Positions 25,480 through 34,160 of a stretch of DNA of 64,000 nucleotides are shown here, piece after piece. A program made the translations under genes and the position numbers. The stretch is from Lachnospiraceae bacterium UBA7026. Lineage in GTDB: Bacteria > Bacillota > Clostridia > Lachnospirales > Lachnospiraceae. The notes below the pieces were generated by a model. The model had not been told where the DNA came from, made no database searches, and saw only the letters and a program-made list of their open reading frames with translations. The stretch spans positions 1 to 64,000 of the forward strand of contig DLBH01000039.1 of the NCBI GenBank assembly GCA_002494165.1, given 5' to 3'. Numbering within the stretch: the stretch's first letter is position 1; each line of letters starts with the position of its first letter.

Positions 25480-27726
25480 GGACATGGGGTCAAAGTCGAA
25501 TTGAAAAAGAATCCCCCCAAAAAGGGGATGGGACTCCAGGACCGGCTCCAGCCTTTCCTTCAAATCGATGAGCCGCTCCGGATCCCGGTGTTTCATATAG
25601 ACCACCTGCCGGTACTGGTCCCGGATTTTGCCTACCCTGGCAGGACCGGGATTTAAAAGCTGGACCGGATCTGTCTCCTTGTCCTGGCTCTGGCGGATCA
25701 TCTTTTCCACCCGGCCCACGGCAAGCCCTGCCGTCTCCTGGTCATCTGACTGGATCAAGAGCATCATCATATGGGCGCAGGGTGGGTAATTCATCAGTCT
25801 CCTGAAGCTATATTCCTCCCGGAAAAAATCCTCATAGGACTGCTTTGCCGCTGCCTTGACCGCATAGTGGTCCGGCGAGTAGGTCTGGATGACCACCTCC
25901 CCCCTCCTGTCACCCCGGCCGGCCCGGCCGGCTGCCTGGCAAAGAAGCTGGAAGGTCCTCTCTCCACTGCGGAAGTCGCTGCCAAAAAGGGACAGGTCTG
26001 CCGCCAGGACCCCCACCAGGGTCACATCGGGGAAATCATGGCCCTTGACAATCATCTGGGTTCCCAGAAGGATATCTGCCTCCCCCTTGGAAAATGTATC
26101 CAGTATCTCCCGGTAGGCATTCTTTTTCCTGGTGGTATCCGTGTCCATCCTGAGGACCCGGGCCCCGGGAAATTCCCGGAAGAGAGCTGCCTCCACCTTC
26201 TCTGTCCCCAGGCCGAAGGCGGCCACATGGGGACTGCCGCAGACAGAACAAATCTTATGAAAGGGGGTCTCATAGCCGCAGTAGTGGCAGCGCAGGCTCC
26301 CATCCCTGTGGTAGGTCATGGAGACATCACAGTGGGGACAGGTGACAACCTGGCCGCAGGACCTGCAGGACACAAAGCCCGCATATCCTCTCCGGTTGAG
26401 AAAAAGCATGATCTTCTCCTTTTTTTCCAGCCGGTCCACCATCTTTGCCTTGAGCTCCTGGCTGAAGATGGACCGGTTGCCCTGCTTGAACTCCTCCCGC
26501 AGGTCCACGATCTGGCTCTCCGGCAGCAGGGCCCCGCCTGCCCTCCGGGCCAGGGTCCACAGGCCGTATTCCCCGGTCAGGGCCCTGGCATAGGTCTCCA
26601 CCAGGGGAGTGGCCGATCCCAGGACCAGGTCTGCCCCGGCCAGACCGGCCCTGAAGATGGCTGTCTCTCTGGCATGGTATTTGGGGGTAGTCTCACTTTT
26701 GTAGGCCCCGTCATGTTCCTCATCTATAATAATCATACCCAGATTCTTCACCGGAGCAAAGAGAGCTGACCGGGCTCCGATCACCAGGTCTGCCTCTCCC
26801 CGGATGATCCTCTCTGTGGCATCATAGCGTTCTCCCTTGGACATACGGGAATGGATGACGGCAATTTTGCCGCCGAATCTCTCATAAAAGCGACGGACCG
26901 TCTGGTAGGTAAGGGATATCTCCGGAATCAGTACAATAGCCTGCTGGCCGGCGGCCAGCACCTCCTCTATGAGGGCCAGATAGACCTCTGTCTTCCCGCT
27001 GCCCGTGACACCATGGAGCAGGTGGACACCCCGCTGGCCCTTCTTTCTTTTGTCCCAGTAGTCCTGGAGAATCCTTTCCTGATCTTCGTTGAGGACTATG
27101 GGCCTGGTCTCCCTGGCAAGGCCGGGAAAGGGGTCTCTCCAGGCAATCTTTTCCGTCAGGGTCCAGATTCCTTTGTCCTCTAAGCGGCGGATCTCTTTAA
27201 GGGGAAGGCCGCACTCTTTGACGGCGGCTGACTTGCTGACCCGGCCCTCTTCCAGCAGCCTTTTCAGCAGCCTGGCCCGGGCCTTGTAATGTTTCTTTTC
27301 CCAGACCTTGAGCAGGGGGCCGGCCTCCTCCCTGGTCAGAACCAGGTCGATCCAGCCCTCCATCCTGGGCTTTACCTTACTGCGGACAGGCATGACCGTC
27401 CGCAGGGCCTGGGACATGGACCCTCCATACTGCCTTCTCAAAAAGGCCGCCACCTTTATGAGTTGTCTCTCCACCGGCAGACCGGTCTCATCGATGGAAT
27501 CCAGGTCCTTGATCTTCTGGTCATCATAGTCCGGCTGGTCCTTAAGGGCGATCACATAGCCTTTTCTTTTCCGGTTGGTCCGGCCGAAGGGAACGATGAC
27601 ACAGGACCCTGTCTCCACCTTTTCCCATAAGGAAAAAGGCACCCTGTACTGGAATACCCGGTCAAGTGCCTCATGGGAAATATCTATAATAACATCTGCA
27701 TATTTTATCTTTTTTTCTTCTCCCAT
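25471..27726 (-). CDS. priA: Primosomal replication restart helicase PriA
   Basis: A 751-residue superfamily 2 helicase that reloads the replisome at collapsed forks. Visible are the N-terminal DNA-binding domain, Walker A GVTGSGKTEVYL, the DEEH box in IIIDEEHDGAYK, paired zinc-binding cysteines (CRSCGQVVTCPHC, CHYCG, CSVCG) and the motif VI region QAAGRAGRGDRRG. Length matches the family. It lies between murE and def. Confidence 0.96.
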   Translation of the reverse strand: MGEEKKIKYADVIIDISHEALDRVFQYRVPFSLWEKVETGSCVIVPFGRTNRKRKGYVIALKDQPDYDDQKIKDLDSIDETGLPVERQLIKVAAFLRRQYGGSMSQALRTVMPVRSKVKPRMEGWIDLVLTREEAGPLLKVWEKKHYKARARLLKRLLEEGRVSKSAAVKECGLPLKEIRRLEDKGIWTLTEKIAWRDPFPGLARETRPIVLNEDQERILQDYWDKRKKGQRGVHLLHGVTGSGKTEVYLALIEEVLAAGQQAIVLIPEISLTYQTVRRFYERFGGKIAVIHSRMSKGERYDATERIIRGEADLVIGARSALFAPVKNLGMIIIDEEHDGAYKSETTPKYHARETAIFRAGLAGADLVLGSATPLVETYARALTGEYGLWTLARRAGGALLPESQIVDLREEFKQGNRSIFSQELKAKMVDRLEKKEKIMLFLNRRGYAGFVSCRSCGQVVTCPHCDVSMTYHRDGSLRCHYCGYETPFHKICSVCGSPHVAAFGLGTEKVEAALFREFPGARVLRMDTDTTRKKNAYREILDTFSKGEADILLGTQMIVKGHDFPDVTLVGVLAADLSLFGSDFRSGERTFQLLCQAAGRAGRGDRRGEVVIQTYSPDHYAVKAAAKQSYEDFFREEYSFRRLMNYPPCAHMMMLLIQSDDQETAGLAVGRVEKMIRQSQDKETDPVQLLNPGPARVGKIRDQYRQVVYMKHRDPERLIDLKERLEPVLESHPLFGGILFQFDFDPMSLN

Positions 27727-27782
27727 TTTTCCTGTTTACCCTGTGGTCTAATTACTTTCAATATCTGCAGGGGATCCGTCGC

Positions 27783-29243
27783 TTAATACTTGCCGTCGAG
27801 GACATCCTGGACGATCTCCTCCTCGCTCATATGGTATTTTTTACCGCGGATCTCCTGATAGGTCTCATGGCCCTTGCCGGCCAGGATGATGATGTCGCCG
27901 GGCTGGGCATGGTTCATGACATAGGAGATGGCCTCCCGTCTGTCTATAATGGAGATATACTTTCCATCTGTCTTACGGATTCCGATCAGAATATCATTGA
28001 TGATATCCTGGGGCTCCTCAAACCTGGGATTATCAGAGGTGATGACCGTCAGGTCAGCCATGCGGCCTGACACCTCACCCATCTCGTAGCGGCGCAGCTT
28101 GGACCGGTTTCCCCCACAGCCAAAAAGGCATACCAGTCTGGGGGGATTATAGGCCCTTAAGGTAGAGAGGATGCTCTCAAGGGCTACAGCATTATGGGCA
28201 TAATCCACGATCAGAGTGTAGTCATAGCCGGTGGGGATGATCTGAACCCTTCCCTTGACGGAGAAATCAGCCAGGGCCTCATTGATCTCTTTAAGTCCCA
28301 CGCCTGCCGCCACAGCCACGGAGATGGCCGCCAGGGCATTATGGACATTGAAGGCTCCCGGTACGGAACAGGAGATCCTGCCCTCTAAGCTTCCGGTCAC
28401 CGTGAAATCAACTCCCAGGAAATCCCTGCCCCGGGTCAGTTCTATATCAGAGGCCCTCAGATCTGCCTGCTGGTCCAGACCGAAGGTGGCGATAGGACAG
28501 CGGGCCCTGCCGGTCACCTCTTTAAAATGTTCATCGTCTATATTGGCAAAGCCCTGCCGGGACTGGTCAAAAAGCATAGCCTTACAGTGGAGATATTCCT
28601 CAAAACTGGCATGCTCATTGGGGCCGATATGGTCAGGGGACAGGTTGGTAAATACTCCATAGTCAAATAGAATACCTGCTGTCCTGGCCAGCTTGAAGCC
28701 CTGGGAGGAAGCCTCCATGACCACCATGTCACAGCCGGCGTCAACCATACGGCGGAAATAAGCGTGGAGATCATAGGACTCAGGAGTCGTATTGTTGACC
28801 GTGATATGGTCTTGCCCGATGACGACCTCGATGGTTCCGATGACGCCCACCTTGTGGCCCGCCTTTTCCAGGATACTTTTTATCATATAGGTGGTTGTAG
28901 TTTTACCCTTGGTTCCTGTGACTGCTATGGTTGTCATCTCCCTGGCGGGATAGTCGAACCAGGCCGCGGAAATGAGGGCCATGGCATACCTGCTGTCCTC
29001 CACCTTAATTACGGTGACCTGGTCCGGAACCTCCACCGGCTCCTGGACCACCAGGACCGAAGCTCCCTTTTCCACTGCTTCGGCGGCGAAGCTGTGGCCG
29101 TCAAAGGAAGCCCCCTTAATACAGATAAAAAGACAGCCCTGCTCCAGTTTTCTCGAATCGTTAACCACTGCACTGACCTCCAGGTCAAGGCTTCCCTGAA
29201 GGCAGTCATATTCCAAATGTTCTAAAAGATGTTTCAGATTCAT
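27783..29243 (-). CDS. murE: UDP-MurNAc-tripeptide synthetase MurE (meso-diaminopimelate adding)
   Basis: A 486-residue Mur ligase. ATG 29243 (MNLKHLLEHL) is chosen because AGGAGG lies 9 nt upstream; the open frame extends 22 codons further. The ATP loop is GTKGKTTT, and the amino-acid selectivity motif DNPR in SDNPRFEEP marks meso-diaminopimelate as the substrate, so the cell wall is DAP-type. It is outside the dcw cluster and lies between rpoZ and priA, a position where coaBC is commonly found in Clostridia. Confidence 0.95.
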   Translation of the reverse strand: MNLKHLLEHLEYDCLQGSLDLEVSAVVNDSRKLEQGCLFICIKGASFDGHSFAAEAVEKGASVLVVQEPVEVPDQVTVIKVEDSRYAMALISAAWFDYPAREMTTIAVTGTKGKTTTTYMIKSILEKAGHKVGVIGTIEVVIGQDHITVNNTTPESYDLHAYFRRMVDAGCDMVVMEASSQGFKLARTAGILFDYGVFTNLSPDHIGPNEHASFEEYLHCKAMLFDQSRQGFANIDDEHFKEVTGRARCPIATFGLDQQADLRASDIELTRGRDFLGVDFTVTGSLEGRISCSVPGAFNVHNALAAISVAVAAGVGLKEINEALADFSVKGRVQIIPTGYDYTLIVDYAHNAVALESILSTLRAYNPPRLVCLFGCGGNRSKLRRYEMGEVSGRMADLTVITSDNPRFEEPQDIINDILIGIRKTDGKYISIIDRREAISYVMNHAQPGDIIILAGKGHETYQEIRGKKYHMSEEEIVQDVLDGKY

Positions 29244-29325
29244 TTTGTCAGACCTCCTGTCCTTGTTGCTGCTGCAATCTGAAAAAAAGCAGACACCAGA
29301 TCTCTCCATGCCTGCTTGTCCTTCT

Positions 29326-29646
29326 CTATTCCTCCGTCACAAAGGCCGGATCGACCTCAACCAGCTCCTCGAAGCTGTCCATATCTGTGATCCCATTCTC
29401 AAAAACCGGATCCTCATTACTGGTCTCAATGTGAAGCTTGCCGTCATAAAGTTCTTCAACAGCGATAGAGAGGGGCTTGGAACCCTCGGCTGCCTTTACT
29501 AACGGCTGGTCTCCGGAGATCAGCTGTCTCGCACGGCGGGAGGTGGCAATCACGATAGAATAACGGCTGTTGATCACCGGCTCTTCACCATCGATCTCCT
29601 CCCCATTGATTTTCTCCATTAATTCTGTGTAGGATGGATGCAGCAT
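29326..29646 (-). CDS. rpoZ: RNA polymerase omega subunit
   Basis: A 106-residue protein with the Firmicutes omega pattern MLHPSYTELM and NSRYSIVIATSRRARQL, followed by an acidic tail. Omega helps fold and hold the beta' subunit. ATG 29646 is chosen because AAGGAG lies 9 nt upstream; the open frame starts 27 codons earlier. It lies between gmk and murE. Confidence 0.93.
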   Translation of the reverse strand: MLHPSYTELMEKINGEEIDGEEPVINSRYSIVIATSRRARQLISGDQPLVKAAEGSKPLSIAVEELYDGKLHIETSNEDPVFENGITDMDSFEELVEVDPAFVTEE

Positions 29647-29775
29647 AATCGAATTCTCCTTTCTGAATCCCTTAATTATCATATAAATATCAGTAAAATG
29701 AAAGTCTCTCCCTGCCCTCTGCGCCAAGATGAGGTCCCTGCTTTCCCAAAGGAAAATGTCTCCGGAACTCTGTCA

Positions 29776-30402
29776 TCATTCAGAGGCTTTCAGACTGTTT
29801 TTTAACTCCTTAACCAGGTCCTGGCGGCAGGTCATACGGCAGGACTCGGCCTCAATGATACAGTGGACCTGCTCCACACACTCTTCAAGCCTGCCTTCCT
29901 CATTACAAACCAGGTACTCATAGGTGGATATGGTCTCGGCCTCTTCCGCCGCCCGGCGCATCCGCTTCTCCACCAGTTCTTTCGACTCAGTACCCCTGCC
30001 GGTCAGTCTCTTTTTGAGGACCTCGGCCGAAGGTGCGGTAATAAAAATCAGAATCGCGTCCGGATACTGCTTCTTAATCTTAATGGCCCCCTGGACCTCG
30101 ATCTCCAGAATGACGGTCCTGCCGGCCTCCAGCTGGTCTTCCACATACTTTCTCGGCGTACCGTAAAAATGATCCACATAACGGGCATACTCAATAAATC
30201 CATTATAATCTATAAGCCTGAGGAAGTCCTCCTTCTGCTTAAAGAAATAATCCTTTCCATCGACCTCACCCTCCCGGGGCTTTCTGGTCGTCATGGAAAC
30301 AGACAGACTATATCCGTATCTCTTCACCAAAGTCTTTGAGACAGTTCCCTTTCCTGCTCCGGAAAATCCTGAAATCACAACCAGTCTTCCACTACTCTTC
30401 AT
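29776..30402 (-). CDS. gmk: Guanylate kinase
   Basis: A protein of about 208 residues that phosphorylates GMP to GDP. The P-loop is GFSGAGKGT, followed by the GMP-binding region SVSMTTRKPREGEVDGKDY and the lid region LTGRGTES. ATG 30402 (MKSSGRLVV) has a good AGAGG site 9 nt upstream, and overlaps the remA stop region; ATG 30411 is possible. It belongs to the yicC-remA-gmk-rpoZ set common in Firmicutes. Confidence 0.96.
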   Translation of the reverse strand: MKSSGRLVVISGFSGAGKGTVSKTLVKRYGYSLSVSMTTRKPREGEVDGKDYFFKQKEDFLRLIDYNGFIEYARYVDHFYGTPRKYVEDQLEAGRTVILEIEVQGAIKIKKQYPDAILIFITAPSAEVLKKRLTGRGTESKELVEKRMRRAAEEAETISTYEYLVCNEEGRLEECVEQVHCIIEAESCRMTCRQDLVKELKNSLKASE

Positions 30403-30676
30403 GGTCTTCATCCTCTCTGCCTTCCATTTCAGGCTGTCTGCATCGAATCGCCAGTGTGTATGTGGTCAGGGCTGAGAGCACCAGGTGGCCGCTCTCCATA
30501 ACAAGGACAGACCGGGTCCTGCGGCCGCAGGTCGCGTCGACGGCCCTGCCCTCGTCCCTGGCTGTCTGGATCATCCTTTTGATGGGTGCCGCGTCAGTAC
30601 TGACCATAGATACAATCTTGTCCGTGTTGACAAGATTGCCAAAACCTATATTGACAAATGCTGCCGGTCTACTCAA
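30392..30676 (-). CDS. remA: RemA/DUF370 family extracellular matrix regulator
   Basis: A 94-residue protein with the family core VNIGFGN, APIKRMIQTARDEG, VDATCGRRTRSVLV and GHLVLSAL. RemA of Bacillus is a ring-forming DNA-binding protein that activates matrix and osmoprotection genes. Its start is a TTG inside the yicC stop region (ATTGAGTAG), giving an 8-nt overlap. The acidic C-terminal tail (GREDEDHEE) is longer than usual and overlaps gmk. Confidence 0.92.
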   Translation of the reverse strand: MSRPAAFVNIGFGNLVNTDKIVSMVSTDAAPIKRMIQTARDEGRAVDATCGRRTRSVLVMESGHLVLSALTTYTLAIRCRQPEMEGREDEDHEE

Positions 30677-31556
30677 TATTCTGCACCTGCTCCCGGATCC
30701 TCTCCACCTCTGTCTTCAGTTCAATGGCCAGGTTGGAAATCTCCATGTCGTTGGCCTTGGACAGGATGGTGTTGGCCTCCCGGTTCATCTCCTGGGCGAT
30801 GAAGTCCAGCTTACGGCCCACACTGCCGCCCCGGACCAGTTCATCTCTCATATTATCAATGTGGCTTCTGAGACGGACGGTCTCCTCATCCACAGAAATC
30901 TTATCCGCGTAAATGACAACCTCAGTGGCGATACGGCTCTCGTCAATATTGGCGTCGGAAAGAAGACCATGGACCTTGTCCATCAGCTTCTTCCTGTATT
31001 CTGCCACCATCTGGGGATACCTCTCCTCCACCAGGCTGATATTCGTCTTCATGCCTTCCAGCTTGCCAAGAATATCTTCCTTCAGATTCTCCCCCTCCTT
31101 GATTCTGCTGTCAGAAAAATGATCTGCGGCCTGTCTGACCGCCTCCATGATCTCATGGCTGGCATAGTCCTGGTTCATGGGAACGTCCTCAAGGATCATA
31201 ACCTCCGGGAACCGGGCCACCTGCCAGGCAGTCACCGTGTCACTGATTCCCAGTTCTCCTCCCAGCTGTCTGAGGGCCTCATAGTACTCCCGGCCCATCT
31301 CTTCATTAAGCTTAACCCTGACAGTCGTCTCAGAGAGATCCTCAAAGGAAATATAAACATCAACCTTACCCCTCTTGATGGTCTGCTTGAGACTGTTTCT
31401 GATATCCGCCTCAATAAAGTTCAGCTTCTTGGGCATCTTGATGTTAATATCACAGTACCTGTGGTTGACAGCCTTCATCTCGACAGTGATCCTGAAATCC
31501 TCAGATAACAGCTCTCCATGTCCAAACCCTGTCATGCTCTTGATCACTTTTCTCAC
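30669..31556 (-). CDS. YicC/YloC family endoribonuclease
   Basis: A 295-residue protein with the conserved opening KSMTGFGHGE, the central VNHRYCDI and the C-terminal DUF1732 region (GRKLDFIAQEMNREANTILSKAND). YicC-family proteins are RNases that act on structured RNAs and small RNAs. A GTG start at 31556 is in the listed coordinates; the GTG at 31547 fits the GAGGTGA site about equally well. It heads the yicC-remA-gmk-rpoZ run behind a consensus-like promoter. Confidence 0.93.
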   Translation of the reverse strand: MRKVIKSMTGFGHGELLSEDFRITVEMKAVNHRYCDINIKMPKKLNFIEADIRNSLKQTIKRGKVDVYISFEDLSETTVRVKLNEEMGREYYEALRQLGGELGISDTVTAWQVARFPEVMILEDVPMNQDYASHEIMEAVRQAADHFSDSRIKEGENLKEDILGKLEGMKTNISLVEERYPQMVAEYRKKLMDKVHGLLSDANIDESRIATEVVIYADKISVDEETVRLRSHIDNMRDELVRGGSVGRKLDFIAQEMNREANTILSKANDMEISNLAIELKTEVERIREQVQNIE

Positions 31557-31639
31557 CTCATAATCTATTCATAATCTAATCACAATAAAAGCCGGCTGCA
31601 TTCATCACAACCGAAAAAACCGCACAAATATAGACTTTA

Positions 31640-31668
31640 ATTATAACGGATAATCCCGTCAAAGTCAA
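31640..31668 (-). promoter_or_regulatory. Sigma-A promoter of the yicC-remA-gmk-rpoZ run
   Basis: TTGACT (31668-31663), a 17-nt spacer and a perfect TATAAT (31645-31640). The -35 box overlaps the recU stop codon. Confidence 0.8.
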
Positions 31669-32252
31669 TGAGGGGAAATCTGGTCCTTCCGGTCCTGGTT
31701 CCCGCTCATATCTTCTTCCTTTCGCCGCTCTTCCAGATCCCTCTCCAGGGTCTTCAGGTAATGGAGGGTCACTCCCCCGGCCGAGGGCACATAAAAGCGC
31801 TGGTCCAGCTCCTGGAATTTAAAATGTTTGGGGCCTCCCGCCTCCATTCTTTTCCAGAAGGTCATCATCTCCCGGAAGCGCAGATAGTAGCAGATCTGCC
31901 GCTCCGTAAAATAGAGCAGGAGAAAACTGACTCCCCCCTGCCTTTCAAACTGGTCCATGAAGGCGACTTGGTGGGCGTGGATATTCTGCATGGGAAACCT
32001 GTCTTCGGCGCACTCTTTGGCGTCGAAGCAGACGGGAATCCCCTGGACGGCTCCGATATAATCTACCGTACTTCTTTTTTCAAAATAGGCCAGGGTGATG
32101 TGCCTGGTCTCCTTGTCAAATTTTACGGGTGTGATGGGAGTCGGTATCTTCTGGATCAGGGCCAGACCCTGGTCTAAGTATTTCTCATTGGTATAATTTA
32201 CCAGTTCCTCAAGGATGGACCCCCTGAGTCCCCTGGAATTCCATGTAGCCAT
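31665..32252 (-). CDS. recU: RecU-family Holliday junction resolvase
   Basis: A 195-residue protein with the nuclease-fold pattern of RecU: the N-terminal NSRGLRGSILEELVNYTNEKY, then STVDYIGAVQG and FDAKEC, which supply the acidic and lysine catalytic residues, and QVAFMDQFERQGG. RecU cuts Holliday junctions during recombination and segregation. In Bacillus recU is next to a PBP gene; here it follows an RNA pseudouridine synthase gene. Confidence 0.88.
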   Translation of the reverse strand: MATWNSRGLRGSILEELVNYTNEKYLDQGLALIQKIPTPITPVKFDKETRHITLAYFEKRSTVDYIGAVQGIPVCFDAKECAEDRFPMQNIHAHQVAFMDQFERQGGVSFLLLYFTERQICYYLRFREMMTFWKRMEAGGPKHFKFQELDQRFYVPSAGGVTLHYLKTLERDLEERRKEEDMSGNQDRKDQISPH

Positions 32253-32278
32253 AGTGGTCTTTTCTCTCCTTCTTTTGC

Positions 32279-33358
32279 TTAGCAGGTCAGCCCCAGGGCT
32301 TTGACGATCCTTTCCATGTCAGCGGGCATAGGGTCGGAAATGACTGTCCCTCCCGGCAGGCTTACCCGGCCGCAGTGGAGCAGCTGGTGGGTCAGGCCAT
32401 AGTCCTTCTTCAATCTGTTATTAAAGGTCCGGTCACCATATTTGTAGTCGCCTAAGACCGGGTGGCCCAGGGCTGCCAGGTGGCTGCGGATCTGATGACT
32501 TTTGCCGGTGATCAGGTGAATCTCCAGCAAAGAGGCCTGCCGGCTGCTGTCGAGGACCCGGTAGCCGGTTTCCACAGCTGCCCCGCCCCTGCTTTTCTGC
32601 CTGGACCAACTGACCCGGTTGGTCCTGCTATCTTTGGTCATATAGCCGCCAAGCCTGCCCTCTCCCTTCATCTCCCCTTCCACCGGACAAAGATAATACT
32701 TGCCCAGGTCCCTGCTTTTGAGCAGGCCGGAAAGGGTCTGGAGACCCCGGATACTGATTCCACAAAGGACGATGCCGCTGGTATTCCTGTCCAGCCGGTT
32801 GGCGACCGAGGGGTGGAAGGTTCTGAGGTCTTCCAGACTAAGTATCCCCTCCTTAAGACAGTAGTCTATCAGATAATCATTGAGACTGTCATCATCCGGT
32901 CCCGCCTTCTGGGTCAGCAGGCCGGCCGGCTTGTGGAAAGCCAGGATATCCTGGTCCTGGTAAAGAAGTTTTACCTGGCTTCTTTCTGATGCCAGTCTAC
33001 TGGCCGGCCGGCCCTTGTCCTCCGCTCTGCCACCAGGGCTGCCGCCGGCTTCGTTTCCGACCCCGGGATAACCCTTGCTTTTTCTTCCAGCCCCGGAACC
33101 CTTGTCTCTTTCTTTTTCAATTTCAGAACCCAACCCCGGCCCGCAGAACTTATCCAGGGTTTCTTCCGATAAGAAGAGCTGGATCCGGTCCCCGGCCTCC
33201 AGCTTGTCACTACCCGCAGCCCGGGCCCGGTTTCTCTTGATATTCTTTTTTCTCAACATTTTATGAAGGAAGCCAGTAGAAGCCTGGGGCATGTATTTGG
33301 CCAGGAACCGGTCCAGTCTCTGGCCTGCCTCCCTCTGGCTGATTTCTATCTCTCTCAT
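32279..33358 (-). CDS. RluA-family RNA pseudouridine synthase
   Basis: A 359-residue protein with an N-terminal S4-like domain (GQRLDRFLAKYMPQ), and a catalytic domain with the signature ANRLDRNTSGIVL carrying the active-site aspartate, then HQIRSHLAALGHPVLGD. It isomerises uridines in rRNA or tRNA; the exact site cannot be assigned. An insertion of about 50 residues rich in Gly, Lys and Arg separates the two domains, in line with the other low-complexity expansions in this genome. Confidence 0.9.
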   Translation of the reverse strand: MREIEISQREAGQRLDRFLAKYMPQASTGFLHKMLRKKNIKRNRARAAGSDKLEAGDRIQLFLSEETLDKFCGPGLGSEIEKERDKGSGAGRKSKGYPGVGNEAGGSPGGRAEDKGRPASRLASERSQVKLLYQDQDILAFHKPAGLLTQKAGPDDDSLNDYLIDYCLKEGILSLEDLRTFHPSVANRLDRNTSGIVLCGISIRGLQTLSGLLKSRDLGKYYLCPVEGEMKGEGRLGGYMTKDSRTNRVSWSRQKSRGGAAVETGYRVLDSSRQASLLEIHLITGKSHQIRSHLAALGHPVLGDYKYGDRTFNNRLKKDYGLTHQLLHCGRVSLPGGTVISDPMPADMERIVKALGLTC

Positions 33359-33359
33359 A

Positions 33360-34124
33360 TTATTTGCCGCCTCCCATAAAGCGGAGAATCACCCGGTGGG
33401 GAACCAGCTTGGCAAAAAGCCGGGTAGCCTTAATGGCCGGCCCGTAAACCGAGACCTCCCGGTTCTTCTCATTGTCAGCCAGGGCTTTTTTTACCACCCT
33501 GGCCGGGTCTGCCATAACCAGCTTTTTGTAAACCGGCAGGTCCTCATATTCCAGGGCCCGGTCAAAAAACTCTGTCTTTACCGCCCCGGGGCAGACTGCC
33601 GTAATCTTAAGTCCCCGGCCCCGCTCCTCTGCCCTTAAGGACCTGACGAAGCTTAGGACAAAGGCTTTGCTGGCCGCATAAACCGCAAAGCCAGGCTGGG
33701 GAAGAAAGGCGGAGGCGGAAGCCATGTAGATCATCCGGCCGCCGGCCGTCATAAAGGGCAGCAGCAGACAGCTTAACTCCACCACACTCCTGCAGTTGAT
33801 ATCTACCATATCTGCCTGGTCCTCCCGGGGCAGGCGGCTGATATTGCCCATGACGCCAAAGCCGGCACAGTGGACAAAAAGGCTCAGGTCCGGCTTCAGC
33901 TTAAGGAGGCTTTCCTCCAGAAGGTCTATCTGGTCCCTGTCCGACAGGTCCAGCGGCAGGAGGCGGAACTTCTGTCCGGGAAAATGCTTCTCTATGGCCT
34001 TCAGCCGGTCTTTTCTCCGGGCGATAAGCCAGATCTCCTCATAGCTGTCCCGACTGTGGACGAGTCTCCTGACAAATTCTTTACCCATACCGGAAGAGGC
34101 TCCGGTGACTATTGCAATCTTCAT
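33360..34124 (-). CDS. Short-chain dehydrogenase/reductase
   Basis: A 254-residue classical SDR with the nucleotide loop TGASSGMGKEF, the NAG-like segment HCAGFG and the catalytic Ser-Tyr-Lys set in MASASAFLPQPGFAVYAASKAF. The C-terminal region resembles the DltE/YqjQ-type subgroup. The substrate is unknown. It lies between ygiQ and the RluA-family gene, one base from the latter, so it is probably co-transcribed. Confidence 0.88.
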   Translation of the reverse strand: MKIAIVTGASSGMGKEFVRRLVHSRDSYEEIWLIARRKDRLKAIEKHFPGQKFRLLPLDLSDRDQIDLLEESLLKLKPDLSLFVHCAGFGVMGNISRLPREDQADMVDINCRSVVELSCLLLPFMTAGGRMIYMASASAFLPQPGFAVYAASKAFVLSFVRSLRAEERGRGLKITAVCPGAVKTEFFDRALEYEDLPVYKKLVMADPARVVKKALADNEKNREVSVYGPAIKATRLFAKLVPHRVILRFMGGGK

Positions 34125-34160
34125 AACATAATCCTCCCCTAAAACAGGCCCGGACCAGGC

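Noticed and set aside
25771-26769. A 332-codon plus-strand open frame inside priA
   Set aside because: It is the mirror of a strongly conserved helicase gene, and its product is low-complexity Pro/Gly-rich sequence typical of antisense frames.
30336-31508. A 390-codon open frame on the plus strand across gmk, remA and yicC
   Set aside because: It is antisense to three well-supported genes, shows no family similarity and has no ribosome binding site.
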